DNA of 64,000 bases from Tenacibaculum gallaicum (lineage in GTDB: Bacteria; Bacteroidota; Bacteroidia; Flavobacteriales; Flavobacteriaceae). The stretch covers positions 332,190 to 396,189 of the forward strand of contig NZ_QUNS01000003.1 of the NCBI RefSeq assembly GCF_003387615.1. The letters run 5' to 3'. Positions 18,682-26,266 of the stretch are shown here, one piece after another. A program made the translations under genes and the position numbers. The notes below the pieces were generated by a model. That model was not told the origin of the DNA, did not search any database, and worked only from the letters and a program-made list of their open reading frames with translations. Every line of letters starts with the position of its first letter. Within the stretch, counting starts at the first letter, position 1.

Positions 18682-19338
18682 ATGACTAAAGCAGAAAAAG
18701 TTCAATTTGTTATAGATACTTTAGAAGAGTTATATCCTGAGACTCCTATTCCTTTAGACCATAAAGACCCTTACACATTATTAATTGCTGTATTGATGTC
18801 TGCTCAAAGTACTGATGCTCGTGTAAATACAATTACACCATTATTATTTGAAAAAGCTAATAATCCGTACGACATGGTAAAACTTACCGTTGATGAAATT
18901 CGAGAAATTATCAAACCTGTTGGTTTATCACCTATGAAATCGAAAGGAATTCACGGTTTATCTAAAATCTTAATTGAAAAGCATCATGGTGAAGTTCCTG
19001 TTGATATGGAAGCTTTAGAAGAATTACCTGCAGTAGGACATAAAACTGCTAGCGTGGTAATGTCACAAGCTTTTAACATTCCTGCTTTTCCTGTAGACAC
19101 ACATATTCATAGATTGATGTATCGTTGGAACTTAACTAACGGAAAAAATGTTGCACAAACCGAAAAAGATGCTAAGCGTTTGTTTCCAAAAGAATTATGG
19201 AATAAACTTCACTTACAAATTATTTATTATGGGCGAGAATTCTCACCTGCGCGTGGTTGGAAGTTAGAGAACGACGTAATTACTAAAACGATTGGGAGAA
19301 AATCGGTAATAGACGATTATAATAAAAAGAGAGTATAA
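18682..19338 (+). CDS. nth: Endonuclease III-like DNA glycosylase without an iron-sulfur cluster
   Basis: A 218-residue base-excision repair glycosylase/AP lyase. The helix-hairpin-helix LPAVGHKTASVV carries the catalytic Lys (K121) and VDTHIHR the catalytic Asp (D139). LLIAVLMSAQSTDARVN is the lesion-pocket helix. The C-terminal four-cysteine loop that holds [4Fe-4S] in standard EndoIII is absent: the tail reads IIYYGREFSPARGW then a basic end, and the entire protein contains no cysteine. It should still cleave oxidised pyrimidines if the fold is stable. Divergent from bcp. Confidence 0.92.
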   Translation: MTKAEKVQFVIDTLEELYPETPIPLDHKDPYTLLIAVLMSAQSTDARVNTITPLLFEKANNPYDMVKLTVDEIREIIKPVGLSPMKSKGIHGLSKILIEKHHGEVPVDMEALEELPAVGHKTASVVMSQAFNIPAFPVDTHIHRLMYRWNLTNGKNVAQTEKDAKRLFPKELWNKLHLQIIYYGREFSPARGWKLENDVITKTIGRKSVIDDYNKKRV

Positions 19339-19367
19339 AAAAAGCCCCAACCTTGTTGAAGCTTTTT
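19337..19367. terminator. Bidirectional terminator between nth and the 47-residue gene
   Basis: Stem AAAAAAAGC / GCTTTTT with an inner CAAC / GTTG pair and a CTT loop. It has T runs on both strands and sits between two convergent genes. Confidence 0.65.
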
Positions 19368-19373
19368 CCACTC

Positions 19374-19517
19374 TTAATTCAAATTCAATTCAATGAGATA
19401 GTTTGATTTTGTTTTAACTACTGTTAGCGATTTAGAAAAATTAATCAAATATTGAACTGTTTCTTGTTTAGGTTCCATTTTAAAGTCAGGAGACTTCTTA
19501 GAGTAAATTTGCATCAT
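19374..19517 (-). CDS. Small 47-residue protein downstream of the ECF sigma gene
   Basis: Open frame of 47 residues: MMQIYSKKSPDFKMEPKQ, then ETVQYLINFSKSLTVVKTKS, then NYLIELNLN. The core pattern (KxETVxYLINFSKSL, V-K-T-K) resembles a small protein I associate with flavobacteria, but I cannot name a family. It ends just before a bidirectional terminator and starts 62 bp after the sigma factor stop, so it is likely co-transcribed with that gene. The first or second ATG could be used. Function unknown; an adaptor or anti-sigma role is speculation. Confidence 0.6.
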   Translation of the reverse strand: MMQIYSKKSPDFKMEPKQETVQYLINFSKSLTVVKTKSNYLIELNLN

Positions 19518-19578
19518 ATATAATCCCTTATTATTACTTATTATCAATGATTTAACGATGCTTTTTTCTAAATATTGT

Positions 19579-20160
19579 CTAACTAACTAAGATAATTTTA
19601 TTTTTCTCAATTATTTTTCTCAAATTGATTAAAGCATAACGCATTCTACCAAGTGCTGTATTAATACTAACTCCTGTATTTTCAGATATTTCATTAAAAC
19701 TCATATCGTTATAAATACGCATTTTTAAAACTTCTTTTTGTTCTTCAGGTAGTTCTTCAACTAACTCTTTAACATCATTTAAAATCTGTTCTTTTATTAT
19801 TTTTCCCTCTGCATTTAATGCTCCATCACTTAATACCGAAAAAATATCAAATTCTTCTGTATTATTAAATGTAGGCATACGATTATTCTTCCTAAAAAAA
19901 TCAATAATTAAGTTATGGGCAATACGCATAACCCAAGGTAAAAATTTACCTTCCTCATTATAATTTCCTTTTTTTAGCGTTCGAATAACTTTTATAAAGG
20001 TATCTTGAAAAATATCTTCTGTAGTATCTCTATTTTGTACTTTACTATAAATAAAACTATAAAGTCGTTGTTGGTGACGTTTAATCAATAATTCTATGGA
20101 ATATTCATTACCATTTATGTAGTTCTTTACTAATACACTATCATCTACAATGTGTTGCAT
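19579..20160 (-). CDS. ECF-type RNA polymerase sigma-70 factor
   Basis: A 193-residue sigma factor. Region 2: LIKRHQQRLYSFIYSKVQN, DIFQDTFIKVI, WVMRIAHNLIIDFFRK (about 17-90). Region 4: LPEEQKEVLKMRIYNDMSF, ISENTGVSINTALGRMRYAL (about 130-178). I chose the ATG giving MQHIVDDSVLV, eight codons inside the longest frame, because region 2 then starts at the usual distance. No anti-sigma factor is adjacent; a 47-residue ORF follows instead. The 279-bp gap to the divergent gene at 20440 is AT-rich and holds no other gene I can see. Confidence 0.92.
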   Translation of the reverse strand: MQHIVDDSVLVKNYINGNEYSIELLIKRHQQRLYSFIYSKVQNRDTTEDIFQDTFIKVIRTLKKGNYNEEGKFLPWVMRIAHNLIIDFFRKNNRMPTFNNTEEFDIFSVLSDGALNAEGKIIKEQILNDVKELVEELPEEQKEVLKMRIYNDMSFNEISENTGVSINTALGRMRYALINLRKIIEKNKIILVS

Positions 20161-20439
20161 AATAATTACTTTTTTTGAAAACAACTTATTAATTGTCTTC
20201 TAGTTAGGGGATATTAAGTTAAAAAAGTAATTATTTTCCTATAAGCTTTTGTTTATTGATTAGTAACGAGTTACAAATATTCATTTTTTTATCAATAAAT
20301 ACAAATAATGTCTTAAAAATTTACCATAAATAGTAAAACTACTCTAAAAATAGCACGAATAATTCATCTATATTACTTTACTTATCACTTAAACTATTTA
20401 TATTTATAGTAAGTTTAACCATAAATTACCCCCGAAACT

Positions 20440-20934
20440 ATGAACAATAATATAAACTCACCTGAGTTAATCATTTATCCACCTGGAGAACTAATTCTAA
20501 AAGTTCAAGAAAAAAATATTTTAGCTACTGGTCATATTACCTTTGAAAATAATTTTAAACAACCTTTACCTTCTTTAGTAGAAGCTAAATTTAACGCTAC
20601 AAAAACAGCCATAAACGTTAAGGTTTTATTTTTTGTAGACTCACAAGAAAAACTATCATCTGTAAATGTTCATCAACTATTCTCTATTAGCAACTTTGGT
20701 AATTGTAAATTACAGTTATTTTTATCTTGTAGCCAAGAACAAGCTAAGATTTTAAGAGACTACCCAAGCCCAAATGAATATAGAGCTTATACTGTAAATT
20801 TTACTACAAATAGTACTAGTGATTTTCCTTCTCATATTAGCTTAAGCGACATAAAGGTTATTCAAGCTTTTATTTGGAATATCGACCCTAAAACTTCTAG
20901 AGGAACTGAAACAACGGTGCAAACAACTGACTAA
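20440..20934 (+). CDS. Hypothetical protein, leads a two-component operon
   Basis: A 164-residue protein I do not recognise. It has no signal peptide and no membrane helix and is rich in beta-type sequence (ELIIYPPGELILKVQEKN, INVKVLFFVDSQEKLSSVNV, KLQLFLSCSQEQAKILRD), with an acidic/Thr-rich tail (TSRGTETTVQTTD). It looks like a soluble all-beta domain. It lies 19 bp before a histidine kinase gene and 300 bp from the divergent sigma factor. It may be an input or output partner of the kinase (inference from spacing). The sequence TTACCCCCGAAA immediately precedes the start. Confidence 0.7.
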   Translation: MNNNINSPELIIYPPGELILKVQEKNILATGHITFENNFKQPLPSLVEAKFNATKTAINVKVLFFVDSQEKLSSVNVHQLFSISNFGNCKLQLFLSCSQEQAKILRDYPSPNEYRAYTVNFTTNSTSDFPSHISLSDIKVIQAFIWNIDPKTSRGTETTVQTTD

Positions 20935-20953
20935 CTAGTTAATAAATTTACAT

Positions 20954-22681
20954 ATGAAATGTAACAAAACGTTTTTGTTTATAACGTTGTTGTTTTTGTA
21001 CTCTTTTATTTTTCCTCAGGAAAAGAATAAAGATCAATTTTACTTTTTCAAAAAGGAAATTAATAAGCTTGGATTAAGAGAAAATAATTTTATTAAGTCT
21101 TCCCATTTCTTTATAGAAAAACAGTGGGATTCTGTACTAGTTTTCTCATCTAAAGCTCTATTGCTAAACAAACAACAAAACATTAGTAACTACATTCATT
21201 ATATGCGTGGATATAGTTTTATGAAGAAAAAAATATATAAAGAAAGCTTAAAAGAATATGAAAAAGTAACTACTAACTTTCCTTTTTATTATAAAATAAT
21301 ACGAAACTTAGGTGGCATTGCTTTAGAAAAAGGCTCTTATAAAGAAGCTATTTCTTACTTTGAACAACTAAATAATATAACAGACTCTAATATAATTAAC
21401 TACAATAAAAGTTCTGTTATTCACGATATTGGTATTGCTTATTTTCATCTTTCAGATTATGAAAAAGCCACTTCTTTACTTTTAAAAAGTACTCAACTAC
21501 AAGAGAAAAACAAAGATACTTTGCGTTTAATTGGTTCGTATATGGATATTGCCAATGTGTATTATGTGCAATATAAAGATGATATTGCCATTCCTTATTT
21601 TGAAAAAGCATACCAACTCTCTCAAAAAGTTTCAGATTTTGAAATAAAAAGAAAAGCTTCTCTAAATATGTCTATAGTTGAAGAGAATAGAAAAAACTTA
21701 ACCAAGTCTTTAGCCTATAGAAAAGAATACGAAAAATGGAAAGATTCGCTTACCAATCAGCAAAAAATATGGTCGGTTGCTCAGTTTGAAAAAAAACTTG
21801 CCATTACTCAAAAACAAAAAGAAATTGATGTATTGGCTTCTCAAAGCCTATTAAAGGAAAGCCAGAGAAACAGTTTGTTCGTTTCATCCTCTCTCCTACT
21901 CTTCCTATTAATTATTAGCATTTACTTTTATATTCAAAAAAACAAAAACCATCAAATAATTACACATCAAAAAGAAGAACTAAACCTTTTAAATCGTACA
22001 AAAGATAAATTACTTTCTATCGTAAGTCATGATTTACGTTCTTCTGTTAACTTATTACAAAAAAGTAATTCAAAGCTTTTACATGAAATACAACATCGTA
22101 ATTATGATGTCTTAGACTCCATAGTAACCAAAAATGCTACTATAGCCAATAGTTCTTATAATTTGTTAGAAAACTTGTTACATTGGGCTACATTACAAAC
22201 CAAACAACTATATTTTTATATCGAGTCGGTAGATTTATTTTCTGTAATGCAACAAGTATCTTTTAACTACCAACCTTTATTTGATCATAAAGAGATTATT
22301 TTTAAAAATAAAATAACTCCTGCCTCTTTTATTTTAGCGGATTTAGATTCTTTGAAAATTATTATTCGAAATTTGTTAGACAATAGTATTAAATATAACA
22401 AAGTACAAGGCACCATTTCTGTTTATAATTACGCTAAAAATAATGCGTATGAATGTTTAGTTGTTGAAGATACTGGTGTAGGAATGAGCCCTAGAGTTAT
22501 TAAAGAATTATTAAAAGAAACTTCTTTACTCAGTAAAAAGAAAAACCAAGAAGAAATTGGAACTGGTTTAGGTATTCAATTATGCAAAACATTAATTTTA
22601 AAAAACAATGCTACACTTAAAATTGAGAGTACTGTAAACAAGGGCACAAAAATGATTATTACATTTCCTAAACCTATTTAA
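20954..22681 (+). CDS. TPR-sensor histidine kinase
   Basis: A 575-residue membrane kinase. Signal peptide 1-21 (FLFITLLFLYSFIF). Periplasmic TPR array about 30-270 with repeats such as YKEAISYFEQLN and YEKATSLLLKSTQLQ. Single membrane helix about 308-328 (NSLFVSSSLLLFLLIISIY). HisKA with phosphoacceptor His about 358 in SIVSHDLRSSV. HATPase with N-box NLLDNSIKYNK (about 472), VVEDTGVGMS and GTGLGIQLCKTL. TPR kinases of this type are widespread in Bacteroidetes. The partner regulator starts 2 bp after the stop and has a LytTR output, an unusual pairing because LytTR regulators normally follow LytS-type kinases. Confidence 0.92.
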   Translation: MKCNKTFLFITLLFLYSFIFPQEKNKDQFYFFKKEINKLGLRENNFIKSSHFFIEKQWDSVLVFSSKALLLNKQQNISNYIHYMRGYSFMKKKIYKESLKEYEKVTTNFPFYYKIIRNLGGIALEKGSYKEAISYFEQLNNITDSNIINYNKSSVIHDIGIAYFHLSDYEKATSLLLKSTQLQEKNKDTLRLIGSYMDIANVYYVQYKDDIAIPYFEKAYQLSQKVSDFEIKRKASLNMSIVEENRKNLTKSLAYRKEYEKWKDSLTNQQKIWSVAQFEKKLAITQKQKEIDVLASQSLLKESQRNSLFVSSSLLLFLLIISIYFYIQKNKNHQIITHQKEELNLLNRTKDKLLSIVSHDLRSSVNLLQKSNSKLLHEIQHRNYDVLDSIVTKNATIANSSYNLLENLLHWATLQTKQLYFYIESVDLFSVMQQVSFNYQPLFDHKEIIFKNKITPASFILADLDSLKIIIRNLLDNSIKYNKVQGTISVYNYAKNNAYECLVVEDTGVGMSPRVIKELLKETSLLSKKKNQEEIGTGLGIQLCKTLILKNNATLKIESTVNKGTKMIITFPKPI

Positions 22682-22683
22682 CA

Positions 22684-23430
22684 ATGGACACTATACATAT
22701 TTTAATTATAGAAGATGATATTGATGTGGCTTCTGAACTTAAAAGTACACTAGAAAAAAACGAATACACCGTTGTAGGAATTGCTATAAATTACCAAGAA
22801 GCACTTACAATGTTTTATAAACTACCTATAGATTTGGTGATTATTGATGTTTTTTTAGGAGAAAACCCAGAAGGTATCACCTTTGCTGAAACAATATCTA
22901 CCGTACCCAACTCATTAAAGCCATTTATATTTTTAACAGGATCAAAAGATCGTCAAATTTTTGAACGTGCAAAACTTACCAAGCCATATCGTTTTTTACT
23001 AAAACCTTTTAATGAACTAGAGGTTTTATATGCTATTGAAATGGCTATTGAAAAATTTTATGAGCAAGCTAATGTATTTGCTAGTACAAGTCAAGATACT
23101 GTTGTTACCAAAGAGTATTTATTTATAAAAAAAAGAAGTACTATGAAAAAGGTGCTTTTATCTTCTATTATATACATTGAAGTTGACAATAGATACTGCA
23201 CGATAATTACTGAACTTGAAAAATTTGTAATTCAAATTTCTTTAGCCAAAATACTCAAGTATATAAATACAACTGTATTTCAACAGATACATCGAAAATA
23301 TATCGTAAACATTCATACAATTGAACAAATTATTTTTAGAGATAACTCTTTATTATTAAAAAATAATCATACAGTACATTTTAGCGAAAAGTATAAAAAA
23401 GTTATAAAAGACTTTTCTATTTTAAAATAA
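22684..23430 (+). CDS. LytTR-family response regulator
   Basis: A 248-residue response regulator. Receiver domain about 1-125: acidic pair IIEDDIDVA, phospho-acceptor Asp in LVIIDVFLGENPEG (about 55), conserved Thr/Ser in FLTGSKD and Lys in LLKPFNE. C-terminal LytTR DNA-binding domain about 150-248: FIKKRSTMKKVLLSSIIYIE, VDNRYCTIITE, VFQQIHRKYIVNIHTIEQI. Linked to the preceding TPR kinase by a 2-bp gap. LytTR proteins bind paired direct repeats about 21 bp apart. No clear pair is visible in front of 20440. Confidence 0.93.
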   Translation: MDTIHILIIEDDIDVASELKSTLEKNEYTVVGIAINYQEALTMFYKLPIDLVIIDVFLGENPEGITFAETISTVPNSLKPFIFLTGSKDRQIFERAKLTKPYRFLLKPFNELEVLYAIEMAIEKFYEQANVFASTSQDTVVTKEYLFIKKRSTMKKVLLSSIIYIEVDNRYCTIITELEKFVIQISLAKILKYINTTVFQQIHRKYIVNIHTIEQIIFRDNSLLLKNNHTVHFSEKYKKVIKDFSILK

Positions 23431-23576
23431 TATGCTCTCAAGGTTCTCATCTTAGTTAACCAAAAGGGTATATACACAACATCTTTTTAGGAAAAATTGA
23501 TATATTAAAAAAGACAGATTAGCTTATGAAAAAAGAGTAAACAATTATTCGTTAAACTAACCTAAACTTAATTATA

Positions 23577-25247
23577 ATGATAAAAACAACTCCAAACACA
23601 ACATCAGAATTACTAAAAGAAAACATTGATTCTTTTTTAAAAGAGCTTCGACAAAAACTTTCATCAACTATTGAAATATCCACTAACTGGGGAGATTTAG
23701 ATAATGTTTATAGGCACATTCAAAAAAGTCAAATATTTAACAGGCGTTTACAGTTTAATCCTTTTGTCATTGTTTTCTGCGAACAAGAATCTGATGTGTT
23801 AGTCACTTATCAGGCTGCTAAAAACAATAACCTCCCTATTAAAGTTAGAGCAGGAGGTCACGATCATGAAGGTGAATGTACAGGAACCAATATTGTTCTG
23901 ATTGACGTATCAAAAATGAGCAAGGCAGAACAGGTAAAAATAGATCCAGTTACCAAAATAGCTCATATTCCACCTGGTATTCGTTTTCAAACCTTAACTA
24001 GTAAATTGGCAAAGCATGATGTAATGATTCCTCATGGAACTTGTGCCACCGTTGGAATTTCTGGTTTCACTATGGGAGGGGGCTGGGGACCTTGGACTAG
24101 AAAAACAGGAATGTGTTGTGAACATTTAGTAGGCGCTAATATTATCTTAGGAGACGGAACTTTACATGAAATCGATGTAAAAGGCAAGGAAACTCCTGAG
24201 TTACTTTGGGCATTAAGAGGCGGTGGTGGTATGAGCTATGGTATAGTTACAGAATTACGTATTCAAACTTTTCCTTTACCACCTGTTTTGCACCGATTTG
24301 ATTTAACTTGGAATCCATACCAAGATGACTACCCAGATAAATTGAATGAAAAGGTTCCAACACGTAAAGTATTACAAAAATGGGAAGATATAATTAAGTC
24401 TACGGAAACACCTCAACTTACTGGAACGAACTTGAAAATAAATGGAAGACCATGGGAAACAAACAAATTAGTTCCTTCAAATATTTCTCATAACTGTGTT
24501 TTTTATGGCTATTGGGAAGGTACAAAAGATAGCCTTGAACAGTTTATAGAAGAGAACTTTATTGGAGAACTAAAACCTAGCACTATCTGTATAAAACCTC
24601 CTACAGGTACTAATTATGGAGATAAAGAATACGGATTACGGTTAATGAGTTCTTGGGACAGGGAATCTCTACATAAAATCAGACTTAAAATGTCTGCTAA
24701 TTTGCAAGGCACTCCATTACAACCCGATGAAGATGATCCTGCTCCTCATAAAATTACTTCCAGATTAGTTAATAAAGATGGATTAGATGCTAACGGAGAA
24801 AACGGGTATCAAAAACTGTTGGAAAGTCTTTCTTCAGACTTATTATTGGATGGTAATAGAGCTTTAGGTCTATTTAATTATGTTACTCTTGGAGCTATTG
24901 TAGGTGATTTTTATAAAAATAATATAGCCACTACTAATAATGCTTTTCCTTATAAGGATAAATTATACACTATTCAGTACCAATGTTGGTGGAATGAAAA
25001 AGAAGAATTAAAAAATGAATTTCAAGATAATTTTGTATATGATAGAACGAATCGTGCTTTAGACTGGATTGAAGCAAGCAGAGACTTTGATATACCAAAC
25101 ACATCAGGTGCTTTTATTAGTTTCAAAGACAGTTCTATACCTACTAAAACATATTTTGATAAAAGTTATAAACGTTTAAAAGAAATTAAAGAAACTTATT
25201 CTGAAGATCCATATAATCATTTTAGAACACGAAAAACGATTATATAA
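23577..25247 (+). CDS. Berberine-bridge-type FAD-dependent oxidoreductase
   Basis: A 556-residue FAD-binding PCMH/BBE oxidase. VRAGGHDHEGECTG (His about 93) and GMCCEHLVGAN (Cys about 179-180) supply the His and Cys that attach FAD by two bonds in this family. GTCATVGISGFTMGGGWG is the pyrophosphate loop and GVGMSYG-like RGGGGMSYGIVTELR follows. The C-terminal segment ends NTSGAFISFKDSSIP and YNHFRTRKTII rather than the usual NPxNxF, a slight departure. No signal peptide. The substrate is unknown; relatives oxidise alcohols, sugars or alkaloid-like amines. It is separated from the two-component genes by 146 bp and followed by its own terminator. Confidence 0.9.
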   Translation: MIKTTPNTTSELLKENIDSFLKELRQKLSSTIEISTNWGDLDNVYRHIQKSQIFNRRLQFNPFVIVFCEQESDVLVTYQAAKNNNLPIKVRAGGHDHEGECTGTNIVLIDVSKMSKAEQVKIDPVTKIAHIPPGIRFQTLTSKLAKHDVMIPHGTCATVGISGFTMGGGWGPWTRKTGMCCEHLVGANIILGDGTLHEIDVKGKETPELLWALRGGGGMSYGIVTELRIQTFPLPPVLHRFDLTWNPYQDDYPDKLNEKVPTRKVLQKWEDIIKSTETPQLTGTNLKINGRPWETNKLVPSNISHNCVFYGYWEGTKDSLEQFIEENFIGELKPSTICIKPPTGTNYGDKEYGLRLMSSWDRESLHKIRLKMSANLQGTPLQPDEDDPAPHKITSRLVNKDGLDANGENGYQKLLESLSSDLLLDGNRALGLFNYVTLGAIVGDFYKNNIATTNNAFPYKDKLYTIQYQCWWNEKEELKNEFQDNFVYDRTNRALDWIEASRDFDIPNTSGAFISFKDSSIPTKTYFDKSYKRLKEIKETYSEDPYNHFRTRKTII

Positions 25248-25268
25248 AATATTTTCAATTTTATATTC

Positions 25269-25292
25269 ACTCCCTCTTTTGAGGGAGTTTTT
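25269..25292 (+). terminator. Terminator of the BBE-type oxidase gene
   Basis: Perfect stem ACTCCCTC / GAGGGAGT with a TTTT loop and T run. The following 25293-25658 stretch holds no supported gene. It contains TTTGTC-AAA-GACAAA (near 25402) and a C-rich GCGCCCCCGAAAAGCC patch at about 25608. Confidence 0.8.
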
Positions 25293-25658
25293 ATGTATAA
25301 AAATTACAATTACTCATAATTATAAACTGTATTATAACTGGGACACCCTTCAGTCTTTTGCCTCGTCTGAGAAAAAAATAGTTCAATTTTATAAAAATGT
25401 TTGTCAAAGACAAACTGGTATTAAAATAGTCATACCTTTTTTTCTTCTCAAATATGTCTGTTTCACAACATAAACTCTCCTACTCACAACATTTAACTTA
25501 TTTACAACTGTTTTAAAAGATAGTTTTATCTCAGAAAACAACAAATAGCGCTATCCAAGTTTTCTACTTAACCAAACGTAGAGTTCAGAAACTACTATAA
25601 AAACGAGGCGCCCCCGAAAAGCCTTATGAGTAGGAAGTAACTATAAACTTATATTAAA

Positions 25659-26132
25659 ATGGAAAAAATGACTACAGATCCAGAAAACTTAACCCTTCTT
25701 AAAGGACCAAAAGGCAAAAGATATATTATGAGGCTTGCAGAAAACAAATACTTAGGGTACCCTAAAGATTCTAAAGAAAAGGAAGAATTAGATATGATAA
25801 TTGTTGACAATGAAAAAGATGCCATACTTATTAACAAATCCACTAAAAGTTTAGTTGAAAAAGGATATTATACATGGGCTTTTTACCCAAATGGAGACAA
25901 GAAAAAAGGGAAGAGAATAGATTACAGACTAGTAGGTGATTTTCGTAGAATATTTGGAAGCAATCATGATTCTAAAGCTGTTTCTTGGAAACCTGAAAAT
26001 GAAAATGGAGGTAAATTTTACGCTGTTGCACCTAAAGTTCCTGAAGCATTACACCCCAGAATTGGTAATAAGGGAGATAAATTAATTGCCGCTGCTAATG
26101 GAGGTTATGATGTAGAATTAATAGAAAAATAA
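25659..26132 (+). CDS. Hypothetical soluble protein
   Basis: A 157-residue protein with no recognisable family. Lys-rich, no signal peptide, no membrane helix. Beta-like pieces such as LLKGPKGKRYIMRLAENKYLG and KAVSWKPENENGGKFYAVA alternate with charged loops. The ending IAAANGGYDVELIEK looks like a repeat-type beta-trefoil or lectin-like fold, but that is only an impression. The gene stands alone between two terminators, 410 bp after the oxidase gene. The sequence CCCCCGAAA in its leader also occurs in front of the unknown gene at 20440. Confidence 0.7.
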   Translation: MEKMTTDPENLTLLKGPKGKRYIMRLAENKYLGYPKDSKEKEELDMIIVDNEKDAILINKSTKSLVEKGYYTWAFYPNGDKKKGKRIDYRLVGDFRRIFGSNHDSKAVSWKPENENGGKFYAVAPKVPEALHPRIGNKGDKLIAAANGGYDVELIEK

Positions 26133-26162
26133 TAATTTTTATTGGAAAAAATTATTCTCATA

Positions 26163-26193
26163 GTAAGGTACCTAAAAGCTTTAGGTACCTTAC
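26163..26193 (+). terminator. Terminator of the 157-residue gene
   Basis: Perfect 14-bp stem GTAAGGTACCTAAA / TTTAGGTACCTTAC with a 3-nt loop, 30 bp after the stop. There is no long T run, so it could instead be a regulatory palindrome for uvrA. Confidence 0.6.
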
Positions 26194-26266
26194 TTATTTA
26201 CGCAACATTTATTTTTCTTTTAACCAATAGAAAACCGTATTTTTATCGCTTATTTTTTTCGAGCAT

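Noticed and set aside
25279..25473. 64-codon frame after the BBE-type oxidase
   Set aside because: Starts within the terminator stem and has a random AT-rich composition; no ribosome binding or conservation cue.
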